This document shows, one piece after another, positions 39,303-48,074 of a stretch of 64,000 nt of DNA. The stretch's first letter is position 1. Each line of letters opens with the position of its first letter. This DNA comes from Hyphomicrobiales bacterium (GTDB lineage Bacteria > Pseudomonadota > Alphaproteobacteria > Rhizobiales > Beijerinckiaceae): positions 1 to 64,000 of the forward strand of contig JAIXSR010000150.1 of assembly GCA_027484605.1 (NCBI GenBank), given 5' to 3'. The notes beneath the pieces are model-generated. The model had not been told where the DNA came from, made no database searches, and saw nothing but the letters and a program-made list of their open reading frames with translations. Position numbers and translations under genes: made by a program.

Positions 39303-40540
39303 GGGGCTTGTCCTTCGAGCAACGCGACGGCGAGCTCGCCAATTTTTTCAGGAGGCAGGATGGAACTGGCCAGACCGGCCTCGGCAATGGATCCGGGAAT
39401 GCCCCAGACGACGCTCGACGCTTCGTCCTGGACCAGGACATTGGCGCCCCGGCGGGAAAGATGGAGGGCGCCCTCGGTGCCGTCTCGGCCCATCCCGGTC
39501 AGCGCAATCGCCAGGGCTTCATTGCCATAGGCTTCGGCTGCGCTGGAAAAGAGCAGGTCGATCGACGGGCGCCACGGGCCACGCGCCTCGGAAGGCAGCA
39601 TGGCGATGACATGCTGCCCGTCCGGCCTGCGGCGCACCACGGTATGGCACCCGCCGGGCGCGAGATAGATCGTCCCCGGCTGCAGGGACTTGCCCTCGAC
39701 GGCCTCGACGGCCGGCAGGCCGGCATGCTGCTTGAGATGCGAGGCGAAAATGGACCCGAAGATCGGGGGCATGTGCTGTGCGATCACCACCGGGACGCGG
39801 GCGATCAGGTTCTTCATCCTGGCCAGCGTGAGGACGAGCGCCTGCGGCCCGCCTGTCGAGGCGCCGATCACCACAAGCCGCGGCCGGACCCGCTCGAGCG
39901 GACGGATCTGCAACCCGGCCGAGCGGTCGGTCGGGGCCGGGCTCGCCGGCGCGGCAGGTCGGAATGGCGCGACGGGCGTGGACGTGGCGGGAATGCGCTG
40001 GATGGGGCTGGTCGCCGGGAAGGGCGAACGGGCGACCGGCGCCGTCACAGGCGGACGGACCGGCGCGGCAGCCGGTGCGGCCCGCGTGATCGCCCGCACG
40101 CCGCCGACGGCCAGAACCTTGGCCACGAGGGCCTGCCGGAAATCGGCCGAGGTGGAGACCTCGCGATGGTTGGACGGCTTCGGCAGATAGTCGGTCGCGC
40201 CGCGCATCAGCGAGCGCATGGTCAGCTCGGCGCCATGCACGGAAAGCGACGATACCACGATCACGCGTGATTGCGGCGATTTCGCCAGGATCAGCGGCAG
40301 GGCGGTGATCCCGTCCATATCCGGCATGTCAAGGTCGAGCAGGATGATCCGGGGCGCGACTCCGGGAAGCGCATCGATGATCTCGCGCCCGGACTTGAAC
40401 GCGCCGACAACCTCGATCCCGTTGGTCTCGGAGAGCCATTTCGACAGCAGGCCGCGGACAACGACCGAGTCGTCGACGACGGCCACGCGTACCGGCTGGA
40501 CCATCTGTCTCGGAAACTGGGCGTGGGGCAGGGCCGCCAT
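39299..40540 (-). CDS. cheB: Chemotaxis response regulator protein-glutamate methylesterase CheB
   Basis: The 413-residue protein has an N-terminal receiver with the phosphorylated aspartate at 69 (ILLDLDMPDMDG) and a C-terminal methylesterase domain. Its triad is visible in VIGASTGGPQAL (Ser), AQHMPPIF (His) and TGMGRDGTEGAL (Asp). A long proline- and alanine-rich linker (about 150-215) separates the two and makes the protein longer than enteric CheB (about 350). It removes methyl groups from receptors. GGAG lies seven bases before the chosen ATG. Confidence 0.95.
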   Translation of the reverse strand: MAALPHAQFPRQMVQPVRVAVVDDSVVVRGLLSKWLSETNGIEVVGAFKSGREIIDALPGVAPRIILLDLDMPDMDGITALPLILAKSPQSRVIVVSSLSVHGAELTMRSLMRGATDYLPKPSNHREVSTSADFRQALVAKVLAVGGVRAITRAAPAAAPVRPPVTAPVARSPFPATSPIQRIPATSTPVAPFRPAAPASPAPTDRSAGLQIRPLERVRPRLVVIGASTGGPQALVLTLARMKNLIARVPVVIAQHMPPIFGSIFASHLKQHAGLPAVEAVEGKSLQPGTIYLAPGGCHTVVRRRPDGQHVIAMLPSEARGPWRPSIDLLFSSAAEAYGNEALAIALTGMGRDGTEGALHLSRRGANVLVQDEASSVVWGIPGSIAEAGLASSILPPEKIGELAVALLEGQAP

Positions 40541-40602
40541 TCACGAACTCCGGGGCATTGTCGCCCGTTGGGTTGGCAGGCCCGCGGGCCCGTCAGGAAC
40601 AA

Positions 40603-40968
40603 TCAGACGAGGCCGACTTCGCCGAATTTCGAGCAGAGGATTTCCTTGTCGAACGGCTTCATCACATATTCGTCCGCACCGGAATCCATCGCCTTGGCAA
40701 TATGGCTGATATCGTTCTCGGTGGTGCAGAACACCACCTTCGGCCGGTCACCGCCGTCCATCTGGCGGAGTTTCACGAGAAACTCGTAGCCATCCATGTT
40801 CGGCATGTTCCAGTCGAGCAGGATGGCATCCGGCATGTTGGAAGCCACGCGGTCCATCGCCTGCCTGCCATCCTCGGCTTCGGTGATCTCGAAATCGAGA
40901 CCTTCGAGAATTCTCCGGGCGACTTTGCGAATCACGCTGGAATCGTCGACAACGAGGCAAGTTTTCAT
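40603..40968 (-). CDS. cheY: Chemotaxis response regulator CheY
   Basis: The 121-residue single-domain receiver starts MKTCLVVDDSSVIRKVARRI. It keeps the acidic pair (D8-D9), the phosphoacceptor aspartate at 52 in AILLDWNMPNMDGYEF, the T/S site in VVFCTTEND and the K in YVMKPFDKE. It binds the flagellar switch when phosphorylated by CheA. An ATG two codons upstream is closer to the AAGGA than is usual, so I preferred the second ATG. It lies between cheW and cheB. Confidence 0.95.
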   Translation of the reverse strand: MKTCLVVDDSSVIRKVARRILEGLDFEITEAEDGRQAMDRVASNMPDAILLDWNMPNMDGYEFLVKLRQMDGGDRPKVVFCTTENDISHIAKAMDSGADEYVMKPFDKEILCSKFGEVGLV

Positions 40969-40982
40969 GGTCATCGTCCTTA

Positions 40983-41468
40983 TCAGGCCGCCTGAAGGCT
41001 CATGGTCTCGAGAAGCGCATGCAGATCGATCTCGATCATGAGCTCTCGTTCAAGCTTGTGGACCCGGCGCGTGAACCGCGCCCAGTTGGTACCCATATTG
41101 GCCGGCATCGGCTCGCTGGAATCGCCGGTCAGCGAGAGCACGTCGCCGATCTCGTCGACGACCAGCCCGAAGACCTCCCCCTGCCATTCGACACCGACCG
41201 CCATCGGTTCCTGCGCGCTCTGCCTCTCGGCGCGGCGGGAATTCAGCAGATAGCCAAGATCGAGGATCGTCACGATATGGCCGCGCAGGTTGACAAGCCC
41301 GGCCACGGCGCGATCGGCCTTGGGCACCGGCGTCATTGCGGTGATCGAGAAGACATCGCGCACCGAGGTGATCGGCAGGCCGATCAGCTGCCCTTCGATC
41401 CGGACGGAGACCAGCTGGATCTCGTCCACCAGGCTCATGTCACGACGCATGCGTTGTTCGGCGCTCAT
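40983..41468 (-). CDS. cheW: Chemotaxis coupling protein CheW
   Basis: The 161-residue protein is one CheW domain: EIQLVSVRIEGQLIGLPITS, then AGLVNLRGHIVTILDLGYLL and VFGLVVDEIGDVLSL. It links receptors to CheA at the membrane array. The start codon overlaps the cheA stop as ATGA; an earlier in-frame ATG would lie inside cheA. It has a long hydrophilic N-terminal extension of about 15 residues. Confidence 0.94.
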   Translation of the reverse strand: MSAEQRMRRDMSLVDEIQLVSVRIEGQLIGLPITSVRDVFSITAMTPVPKADRAVAGLVNLRGHIVTILDLGYLLNSRRAERQSAQEPMAVGVEWQGEVFGLVVDEIGDVLSLTGDSSEPMPANMGTNWARFTRRVHKLERELMIEIDLHALLETMSLQAA

Positions 41469-44206
41469 GCCGCAGCTCCCCATTGCGAGGTCGAATAACC
41501 GCCGAGCACGTCGCCGACCGAGCTCATCAGGCCCTGGCGGTCGAACTTGCCGACGAGATCATAGAGGCCAGCCACCTTGCCCTTCTCGATCAGGCGCGGG
41601 CCGGCACGGCTGACAAGGCCGATAACCGGCGGCGACGTGCCGTCTTCCGCCAGTTCACGGACAAAGGCGAAGCCCTCCTCGCCCGGCTGGTCGAGATCCA
41701 GCACCACCACGGCAGGCTTCTGGCGGGCCATGGCCAGGCGCGCGGCCTGCAGCGAGGGCAGGACGGCGATCCGGTAGCCGGCATTCTGGAGCAGCGGGGC
41801 GAACAGGGCCCGGAAGAATTCCGAGCTCTCGATCACCATCACATCCACCTGTTCGTCAGCAGCGGGCTTTTCCTGCCCATCCGGCGCGACCAGTTCGGAA
41901 ACATCGACGATCTCGACGGCCTTGCCGTCAATGATCGTGGCACCGACCGTTCCGGGCGTGGCATGGCTCGTATCGATCTGGATCGACACCTCGACCACAT
42001 CGACGATCTCGTCCACGGCCATGCCGATCTCGCGATCCTGCTGGTGGAACACGAGGACCGGCTGACGGGCCTCGAGATCGAAGCCACCCTGCGGCTGGTA
42101 GCCGAGGATCGGCATCAGGCGGCCCTGGTACTGGACCACGGACCGGCCACCGGTATCCTCGATCTTTGCGTGCTCGAACTCTTCGAGACGGCCGATGAAG
42201 GCCAGCGGGATCGCCTTGAGATTGGTGCCGCCGGCCCGGAAGAGCAGGAGCAGCGAACGTTCGGCGCTGGCCATGAGCTCGGCAGCAAGATCCGCCTCGG
42301 ACTGGGCCGCCGTATCGCGGGTCCCGCTCTCCATGACCGAACGGGCCACCCCGGCCGGCTCGAGGATGAGAATGACCGAGCCATCGCCGAGGATCGTGGC
42401 GCCGGAATAGACCGACATGTGCCGGAGCTTCGAGGAGATCGGCTTCACGACGATTTCCTCGGTATGGAGGATCGAGTCGACGATGATGCCGAAGCGATGC
42501 CCGCCGACATGGCAGACAACGACGAGCCGGTCATCGGCCCGGCTGTCCATCCCCATCGAGTCGCTCTGCCGCGGCAGGTTCAGCACCTCCGCCACATCGA
42601 CCACCGGCAGCAGGCGCTGACGGAGGCGCAACGTGGCCTGGCCATTGAGGGTTTCGATGCGGACCTCGCCGGATTCCTGGGTCCGCACGAGTTCCGCCAC
42701 CGAGATCTGCGGAATGGCGAAGCGCTGCCCGGAGGCCTCGACGATCAGGGCCGAGGCGATGGCGAGCGTCAGCGGAAGCTTGATCGTCACCGTCAGGCCG
42801 CGCCCGGCCCGAGAGCGGAGATCGACGATCCCGCCGACCTGCTCGACATGGCTGCGCACGACATCGAGGCCGACGCCCCGGCCGGAAATGTTGGTCACGG
42901 CAGCGGCGGTCGAGAAGCCCGGCTCCATCACGAAGCGCAGGACCTGCTCGTCGCTCATCCGGGCGAGATCGGACTCACTGCTGAGCCCGTTGCGCAGGAC
43001 CTTCGCCTTGACCCGTTCGACATCGATGCCGCGGCCATCATCCGACACCTCGACGATGATGTAGCCGCTTTCCTGCGCCGCGCGCAGATGGATCGTGCCA
43101 TGCGCCGGCTTGCCCGCGGAGACGCGTTCATCCGGCATTTCAAGGCCGTGATCGGCCGCATTGCGCACCATGTGCAGCAGCGGATCCTTGATCATCTCCA
43201 GGAGCTGGCGATCGATCTCGGTCTCGGCGCCGCTCTGGATCAGCTCGATCTTCTTGCCGAGTTCCTCGGATAGATCGCGCACGACGCGGCTGAGCTTGGT
43301 CCAGGCGCTGCCGATCGGCTGCATGCGCGTCTGCATGACGCCATCCTGCAACTCGGCCGTGATATGCGAGAGCCGCTGCAACGGGCTCTTGAAATCGGCA
43401 TCGTCACGCTGGCGGGCGATCTCGAGAAGCTGGTTGCGGGTCAGCACCAGTTCGGAGACCATGGTCATCAGGCGATCCAGCGTACCCACCGCGACGCGGA
43501 CGGATTGCTTCGATACCGAATTCTCGTTGCTCGCCTGACCTTCACCGCCATCATGCTCGGCCTTGGGCTCGGCTTTCGGGGCGGCTTTCTTTTCCTTGCG
43601 CGGCGTTTCCTTCGGCACCTCCGCCAGCGGGGCGGGGGGCGGCGCGACCCGTTCGGGTTCCACGAAGGGCACCGTCTCCGGTCCCGGCGCATCGCGGAAG
43701 GCCCGCTCGAGTTCGTCCAGCGTCACCTCGTCCTCGCGCAGCGAGCGCTCGAGGATCTGGAAGGACAGGTTGCCCTTCGATTCGATCGTGGCGGCCGGCG
43801 CCAGGGCGGCGGCAAGCGCCGGGGCGCCAGCCGGCTCGTTCGCCAGGGCGCGGAGGGCCTCGACGAGATCCTCATCATCGCCTTCCGGTTCGGAACCGCT
43901 GCGCTCCAGCTCGGCAATGATGCCCTTGATCCGGTCAATCGTCTTGAGGATCATCGTCACGGCCGGCGCGGTCACGGGCTTGCCGTCGCGGAAACCGGAA
44001 ATCACGTCCTCGCCGGCATGGGCGAGATGCTCGAGCCTTGGCAGGCCGAGGAACCCGCAGGTGCCCTTGATCGTGTGGACAAGCCGGAAGATCAACGCCA
44101 GCGTGGCGGAATTGTTGGGATCCCGTTCGAAGCGCACCAGTTCGGCATCGACGATGTCGAGATGCTCCGAGGTTTCAACCACGAAATCTTTGAGGAGATC
44201 GTCCAT
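41465..44206 (-). CDS. cheA: Hybrid chemotaxis histidine kinase CheA with C-terminal receiver
   Basis: The 913-residue protein is larger than enteric CheA (about 650). In order, it has an HPt domain with His44 (RLVHTIKGTCGFLG), a low-complexity linker (about 150-230), a dimerisation domain (230-320) and an HATPase (about 330-470; HMVRNAADHGLE, DDGRGID, GRGVGLDVV). Two CheW-like modules follow (about 475-615 and 640-785), then a receiver (about 790-905) with the phosphorylatable aspartate in VVVLDLDQPGEEGF. I see no CheY/CheB-binding P2 domain. The extra receiver may be a phosphate sink. It begins the che operon. Confidence 0.94.
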   Translation of the reverse strand: MDDLLKDFVVETSEHLDIVDAELVRFERDPNNSATLALIFRLVHTIKGTCGFLGLPRLEHLAHAGEDVISGFRDGKPVTAPAVTMILKTIDRIKGIIAELERSGSEPEGDDEDLVEALRALANEPAGAPALAAALAPAATIESKGNLSFQILERSLREDEVTLDELERAFRDAPGPETVPFVEPERVAPPPAPLAEVPKETPRKEKKAAPKAEPKAEHDGGEGQASNENSVSKQSVRVAVGTLDRLMTMVSELVLTRNQLLEIARQRDDADFKSPLQRLSHITAELQDGVMQTRMQPIGSAWTKLSRVVRDLSEELGKKIELIQSGAETEIDRQLLEMIKDPLLHMVRNAADHGLEMPDERVSAGKPAHGTIHLRAAQESGYIIVEVSDDGRGIDVERVKAKVLRNGLSSESDLARMSDEQVLRFVMEPGFSTAAAVTNISGRGVGLDVVRSHVEQVGGIVDLRSRAGRGLTVTIKLPLTLAIASALIVEASGQRFAIPQISVAELVRTQESGEVRIETLNGQATLRLRQRLLPVVDVAEVLNLPRQSDSMGMDSRADDRLVVVCHVGGHRFGIIVDSILHTEEIVVKPISSKLRHMSVYSGATILGDGSVILILEPAGVARSVMESGTRDTAAQSEADLAAELMASAERSLLLLFRAGGTNLKAIPLAFIGRLEEFEHAKIEDTGGRSVVQYQGRLMPILGYQPQGGFDLEARQPVLVFHQQDREIGMAVDEIVDVVEVSIQIDTSHATPGTVGATIIDGKAVEIVDVSELVAPDGQEKPAADEQVDVMVIESSEFFRALFAPLLQNAGYRIAVLPSLQAARLAMARQKPAVVVLDLDQPGEEGFAFVRELAEDGTSPPVIGLVSRAGPRLIEKGKVAGLYDLVGKFDRQGLMSSVGDVLGGYSTSQWGAAA

Positions 44207-44327
44207 GCCGCTTGACCTGACTTGTTATGCGCCGCCTTGGGCGCCCTCAATCAGGCCAAACCTACCGTCAGAAGGGTTTATGATTAGTTGTTACAAACCC
44301 CACAGATGACGGAACAGACAAATTTCC

Positions 44328-44987
44328 TCAGGCATTCTCAGGTTTGGCAACGATCCGGACCATCTGCTCGTCGAGCGTGATGGTCACGGCCATGGTCGCG
44401 GCGCGGGCGATCTCGCCCGTGTAGAAAACCTGGAAGCCATGGGCATCGACCTGCCCGCTCTCGCTCTTGCCGGCCAGCAGGTCGAGAACATGCGGCCCGA
44501 GCCGGGGCTTCGGCCCCTTGGCCTCGACCAGGAATTCCGGCGCCTCGGCATCCCCCGCCATGGTGACGTCGATCGTGCCGCCCAGCGGAACCGAGGCGAG
44601 CGCGATCACCACGAGGTTCATCAGCAGCTTCACCCGGTTCTTCTCGACGAAAAGGCGCGGCGTGTTCCAGTTCAGCGCCACTTTCTCGTCCTGCATGAAC
44701 TGGCTCGTGAGCTGCTGGGCATAGCCGAGATCCACTGCCGAGCCTGCCGAGCCGGCAGCGCCGAAGGCGATCCGGGCGAATTGCAGGCGGGCAGAGGCCT
44801 GACGCGCACTCTTGCGGATCAGCTCAAGCGCCAGCGCCTCGGTTTCCGGGCTGTCATCCTCGTCGAGCAGTTCGAGGCCGTTGACGATGGCGCCTACCGG
44901 CCCCACGGCATCGTGGCATACGCGGCTGCACAGCAGCGCCGCGAGATCGAGCGCCCCCAGATCGATCCGCTTGAGCTCATCCGACAT
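44328..44987 (-). CDS. chpT: Histidine phosphotransferase ChpT
   Basis: The 219-residue protein has the ChpT (DUF2328) design. An N-terminal helical bundle carries the phosphoacceptor His25 in LLCSRVCHDAVGPVGAI, and a C-terminal HATPase-like domain lacks the ATP-binding N and G box motifs. In Caulobacter ChpT passes phosphate from CckA to CtrA and CpdR. GGGGG lies about six bases before the ATG chosen here; an ATG two codons earlier is almost as good. It is on the same strand as cheA, 121 bases upstream of it. Confidence 0.92.
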   Translation of the reverse strand: MSDELKRIDLGALDLAALLCSRVCHDAVGPVGAIVNGLELLDEDDSPETEALALELIRKSARQASARLQFARIAFGAAGSAGSAVDLGYAQQLTSQFMQDEKVALNWNTPRLFVEKNRVKLLMNLVVIALASVPLGGTIDVTMAGDAEAPEFLVEAKGPKPRLGPHVLDLLAGKSESGQVDAHGFQVFYTGEIARAATMAVTITLDEQMVRIVAKPENA

Positions 44988-45130
44988 CAACATCCCCCAT
45001 GGCCGTGACATCGTCGTCACGTTGTCATGTTCCGGCAGCGGTGATACATCTCGCGGTGACCCTCGCCAACCCCGGCGGAGTCCTCGCCCACGAAAAAGCC
45101 GCTTTGAGCCCAGGGATGGGGCCGGGTCGG

Positions 45131-45910
45131 ATGCCAATTTCCCCCCATGACCGTGATCGGATCGGCCGCGAGATGGCGCTGATCGCCCGAAAGGGCGGCG
45201 AATCACTGCTGTGTTTCCGCAGTCCTGATTGCGCGCGCACCCTCAAGCCCGACGGTTCCCCCGTCAGCGCCGCCGACATGGCCTCGGAACAGGTCATCGT
45301 CTCCGCCTTGCGCGAACGCTTCCCGCAATGGCCCGTGGTCAGCGAGGAAGGCGAGGCCGCCATGCCGGCAGAGGCCTCGACCTTCTTTCTCGTTGACCCG
45401 CTGGACGGAACCCGGGCCTTCCTGGCCGGGCGGCCGGATTTCTGTGTACTGATCGCCCTGATCGAACGCGGCATCCCGATCGCGGGCGCCATCCACCAGC
45501 CTGTCGGTGACGGCAACTGGTGGTCCGGCATCCATGCCTTCCGTGGCGACCCTGCCGAGGATGCCGAGATGCTCGTGCCCGGCCCCGGCGAGCGGTCTGG
45601 CGGGGCGATCGCGATCATCTCGGCCGAACATGCCGGCGCGGCGAGCCGGGTCCTGTGCGACAGGATGGATATTGCCGAAATCCGCTCGGAGAATTCCGCA
45701 TTGAAATTTGTTCGCCTCGCCGAGGGCGAGGCTGATCTCTACCCGCGTATCGGGCGGACGATGCAATGGGATGTCGCGGCCGGCGATGCCCTGCTGCGCT
45801 GCCTCGGCGGCGGCGTCCGGGACCTGGACGGGCAGAGCCTCGTCTATGGTGACAGCCGGCACGGATGGGCCAATCCGGATTTCGTGGCCTATCGCCGCCT
45901 GCCGGCCTGA
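45131..45910 (+). CDS. cysQ: CysQ-like 3'(2'),5'-bisphosphate nucleotidase (inositol monophosphatase family)
   Basis: The 259-residue protein has the metal-binding motif DPLDGTRAFLAGRPDF and the second motif MQWDVAAGDALLR, which is the W-D-x-A-A-G signature. Among the family, the R-A-F segment after DGT and the preceding VVSEEGEAAM fit CysQ, which removes the 3'-phosphate from PAP or PAPS during sulfate assimilation; that assignment is inferred. The start is uncertain: ATG at 45116 would add five residues, and neither has a strong ribosome site. It is divergent from chpT. Confidence 0.78.
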   Translation: MPISPHDRDRIGREMALIARKGGESLLCFRSPDCARTLKPDGSPVSAADMASEQVIVSALRERFPQWPVVSEEGEAAMPAEASTFFLVDPLDGTRAFLAGRPDFCVLIALIERGIPIAGAIHQPVGDGNWWSGIHAFRGDPAEDAEMLVPGPGERSGGAIAIISAEHAGAASRVLCDRMDIAEIRSENSALKFVRLAEGEADLYPRIGRTMQWDVAAGDALLRCLGGGVRDLDGQSLVYGDSRHGWANPDFVAYRRLPA

Positions 45911-45923
45911 CAGGGGCCTGGCG

Positions 45924-46424
45924 TCAGGGCACCATGTCCCGCCGGACCAACGGCCAGTTGCGTTCAGCGAGGTCGAGCCGGGCCGGATCGCGCAGGAAAA
46001 GGCTCCGGGAACCCTCGTCACGGAACAGGAACAGCCGGTTTTCCGCAAGCGCGAAGGTCTGTGGATTGCCCGCCACGGCGAAGCCTGCGGCGATGCCGAG
46101 CGGATCATGCCCGCCAAAGGCCGGAATATAGGGCTGCGGGTCGGTCTCGAAGGCAGCCTGGTTGGCCCGGGACACGAAGTGCCATACCCGGCCGGCATAG
46201 ACTGTCTGCAGGTTCGCGCGGCCGGGAACGGCGCGCTGGTCGAGGAAATACGCGACCGGATCGAACCCGAACAAGGCGGCTCCGGAATTCGGATCAGCGA
46301 CGATCTCGTCAGACAGGCCGATCGCCTGGGCGAACGATCCGCCGGCGGGCATGGCCAGGGCCAGACCCAGCAGGATCGCGCGGCGCGTTGCAGGCCCGCC
46401 ATCGGAGTGCCGATCTGCGGCCAT
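45924..46424 (-). CDS. YHS domain protein with Tat-like signal peptide
   Basis: The 166-residue protein begins with a TRR-containing hydrophobic signal sequence (TRRAILLGLALAMPAGGSFA), compatible with export. The mature part has the YHS-type core, FGFDPVAYFLDQRAVPGR and VWHFVSRANQAAFETDP, without the canonical metal ligands of the copper-binding YHS domain as far as I can see. A longer in-frame start 12 codons upstream exists. It is divergent from eipA, with a 101-base gap. The function is unknown. Confidence 0.75.
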   Translation of the reverse strand: MAADRHSDGGPATRRAILLGLALAMPAGGSFAQAIGLSDEIVADPNSGAALFGFDPVAYFLDQRAVPGRANLQTVYAGRVWHFVSRANQAAFETDPQPYIPAFGGHDPLGIAAGFAVAGNPQTFALAENRLFLFRDEGSRSLFLRDPARLDLAERNWPLVRRDMVP

Positions 46425-46525
46425 GAGAACGCCTTTTTGTCCGCTGAACCTTTTGTTCATAACGAATCGCTTACCATTCTGGGCCGATTTTGCGGCACCG
46501 GTACATTCAATCCATCGAGGTTTCC

Positions 46526-47173
46526 ATGACCGCTCCCTCCATCCGGAAGACCCGCTCGCCCGACAGGCTGGCGGGGTTTGCACGGTTCGGGTGGAAAGCC
46601 CGATCTGGCCTTCTGCTGCTCCTGGCGACGCTGTTCATATCTCAACTTTCTTTCCGAGCCGTTGCACAGGAAACGCGCCCCGGGCGAGTGAACACGTTCC
46701 GGGCGCAGGAACTGGTCTCGTCCGGACACCAGTTCTTCGGATCGGTCTCGCGCGGTCTCGCCCTGACCATCGAGGAAGCCACCCGTCGCTGGGGCGAGCC
46801 GAACGGCTACATCCTCGGACAGGAAGCGGGCGGCGCCTTCATCGGCGGGCTGCGCTACGGCGAGGGCGTGCTCTATACCCGCAATGCCGGCGACCGGAAG
46901 ATTTTCTGGCAGGGCCCGTCCATCGGCTGGGATTTCGGCGGTGACGGCAACCGCACCATGATGCTCGTCTACCGCCTGCCCCGCGTCGATGCGCTCTACC
47001 AGCGCTTCGCCGGCATTGACGGCTCGGCCTATCTCGTCGGCGGGTTCGGCATGACGGCCGTCACGGCGAACAACATCGTGATCGTTCCGATCCGGTCCGG
47101 CGTCGGCGCGCGGCTTGGCATCAATGTCGGCTATCTGAAATTCACCAGCGAATCGACCTGGAACCCGTTCTGA
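46526..47173 (+). CDS. eipA: EipA-like cell-envelope protein (DUF1134)
   Basis: The 215-residue protein has an N-terminal signal sequence (hydrophobic LLLLLATLFISQLSF, predicted cleavage near AVAQE) and a single DUF1134 domain. Distinctive segments are RRWGEPNGYILGQEAGGAFIGG, RYGEGVLYTRNAGDRKIFWQ and GWDFGGDGNRTMMLVYRL. In Brucella EipA is a periplasmic beta-barrel required for envelope integrity and virulence and has synthetic-lethal links with O-antigen synthesis. The role here is by family. The start is taken with the later ATG, which gives a normal signal sequence. Confidence 0.86.
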   Translation: MTAPSIRKTRSPDRLAGFARFGWKARSGLLLLLATLFISQLSFRAVAQETRPGRVNTFRAQELVSSGHQFFGSVSRGLALTIEEATRRWGEPNGYILGQEAGGAFIGGLRYGEGVLYTRNAGDRKIFWQGPSIGWDFGGDGNRTMMLVYRLPRVDALYQRFAGIDGSAYLVGGFGMTAVTANNIVIVPIRSGVGARLGINVGYLKFTSESTWNPF

Positions 47174-47262
47174 AGCAAGGCTTTCACGCCGATTTGAGCC
47201 TCCCTCCTTTGACCTCGGGGCGTTTTCATGCCAACCGGTGATCAGAGAGGTGCGGGTTTGGC

Positions 47263-47994
47263 ATGATCGAGCTGGTGCTCGTCTTCATCCTTGGAATGGC
47301 GATGGCGGGCGTGATCTGGCTGATCATGCTTCCCGCCTTCTGGCGTCGTGCGACACGGCTGACGCGCGAGCAGCTCGAGCGTGGCTTGCCCATGTCGATC
47401 AACGAGATCGCCGCCTTCCGGGACCGGACGCGTGCCGAGAGCGCCGTCGAGATCGCCCGGATCGGAATGCAGCTCCAGAAGGCACAGGCGGCCGTATCCG
47501 CCGCCAAGGCCGAAACGGGCGAACGCATCCAGCTGCAGGCGCGCCTTTCCGAGGAAATGGCTGCGGAAAAGCGGCGGATCCTGGCGCTCGAAGCCGAAAT
47601 CGGCTCGCTGCGCGTCGAGATCCAGACGCGGGAGCTCCGCATCGCCGATCTCGAATCGGCGCGCGAGCATGATCGCGCCGCCATTGACGGGCTGGAGCGC
47701 CAGATCGCGGCGCAGGTCATCCAGCAGGAAGCGGCAACGGAACTGGCGGAAAACCGCAGGATCGCGCTGGACGAGGCCCGTGTCCTTGCCGAGCGGGCGC
47801 GCGAAGCCCTCGGCGCGGAAAGCCAGCGGAGCAGCCAGCTCCGCAACGAGCTCCAGGCCCGGACTGCGGAATTGCGCGATCTCGAGCGCAAGGTCGCCGG
47901 CATCGAGAATGGCGCGCTGCTCCAGCGCATCCGGGGCGGCGAGGAAACCTACCAATCCGCGATTCCGCTCGCCCGCCAGAAGCAGGCCGGCTGA
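47263..47994 (+). CDS. Unknown membrane-anchored coiled-coil protein
   Basis: I do not recognise this 243-residue protein. It has one N-terminal transmembrane helix (about residues 3-27, MIELVLVFILGMAMAGVIWL) and then a cytoplasmic or periplasmic body that is largely a long coiled coil. It is A, E, R, Q-rich with heptads from about 50 to 225 and no cysteine. It is encoded between eipA and the transketolase-like gene, on the same strand as both. The codon use looks native. The coiled coil suggests a scaffold role, but I will not assign a function. Confidence 0.75.
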   Translation: MIELVLVFILGMAMAGVIWLIMLPAFWRRATRLTREQLERGLPMSINEIAAFRDRTRAESAVEIARIGMQLQKAQAAVSAAKAETGERIQLQARLSEEMAAEKRRILALEAEIGSLRVEIQTRELRIADLESAREHDRAAIDGLERQIAAQVIQQEAATELAENRRIALDEARVLAERAREALGAESQRSSQLRNELQARTAELRDLERKVAGIENGALLQRIRGGEETYQSAIPLARQKQAG

Positions 47995-48074
47995 GGGAGC
48001 GGGCTTGCAAGCCCGGCCGAGTTGCGCATGATCGGCCGAAATCCGTTTCGATCATTCCTTTGCCGGAGCCTTCC

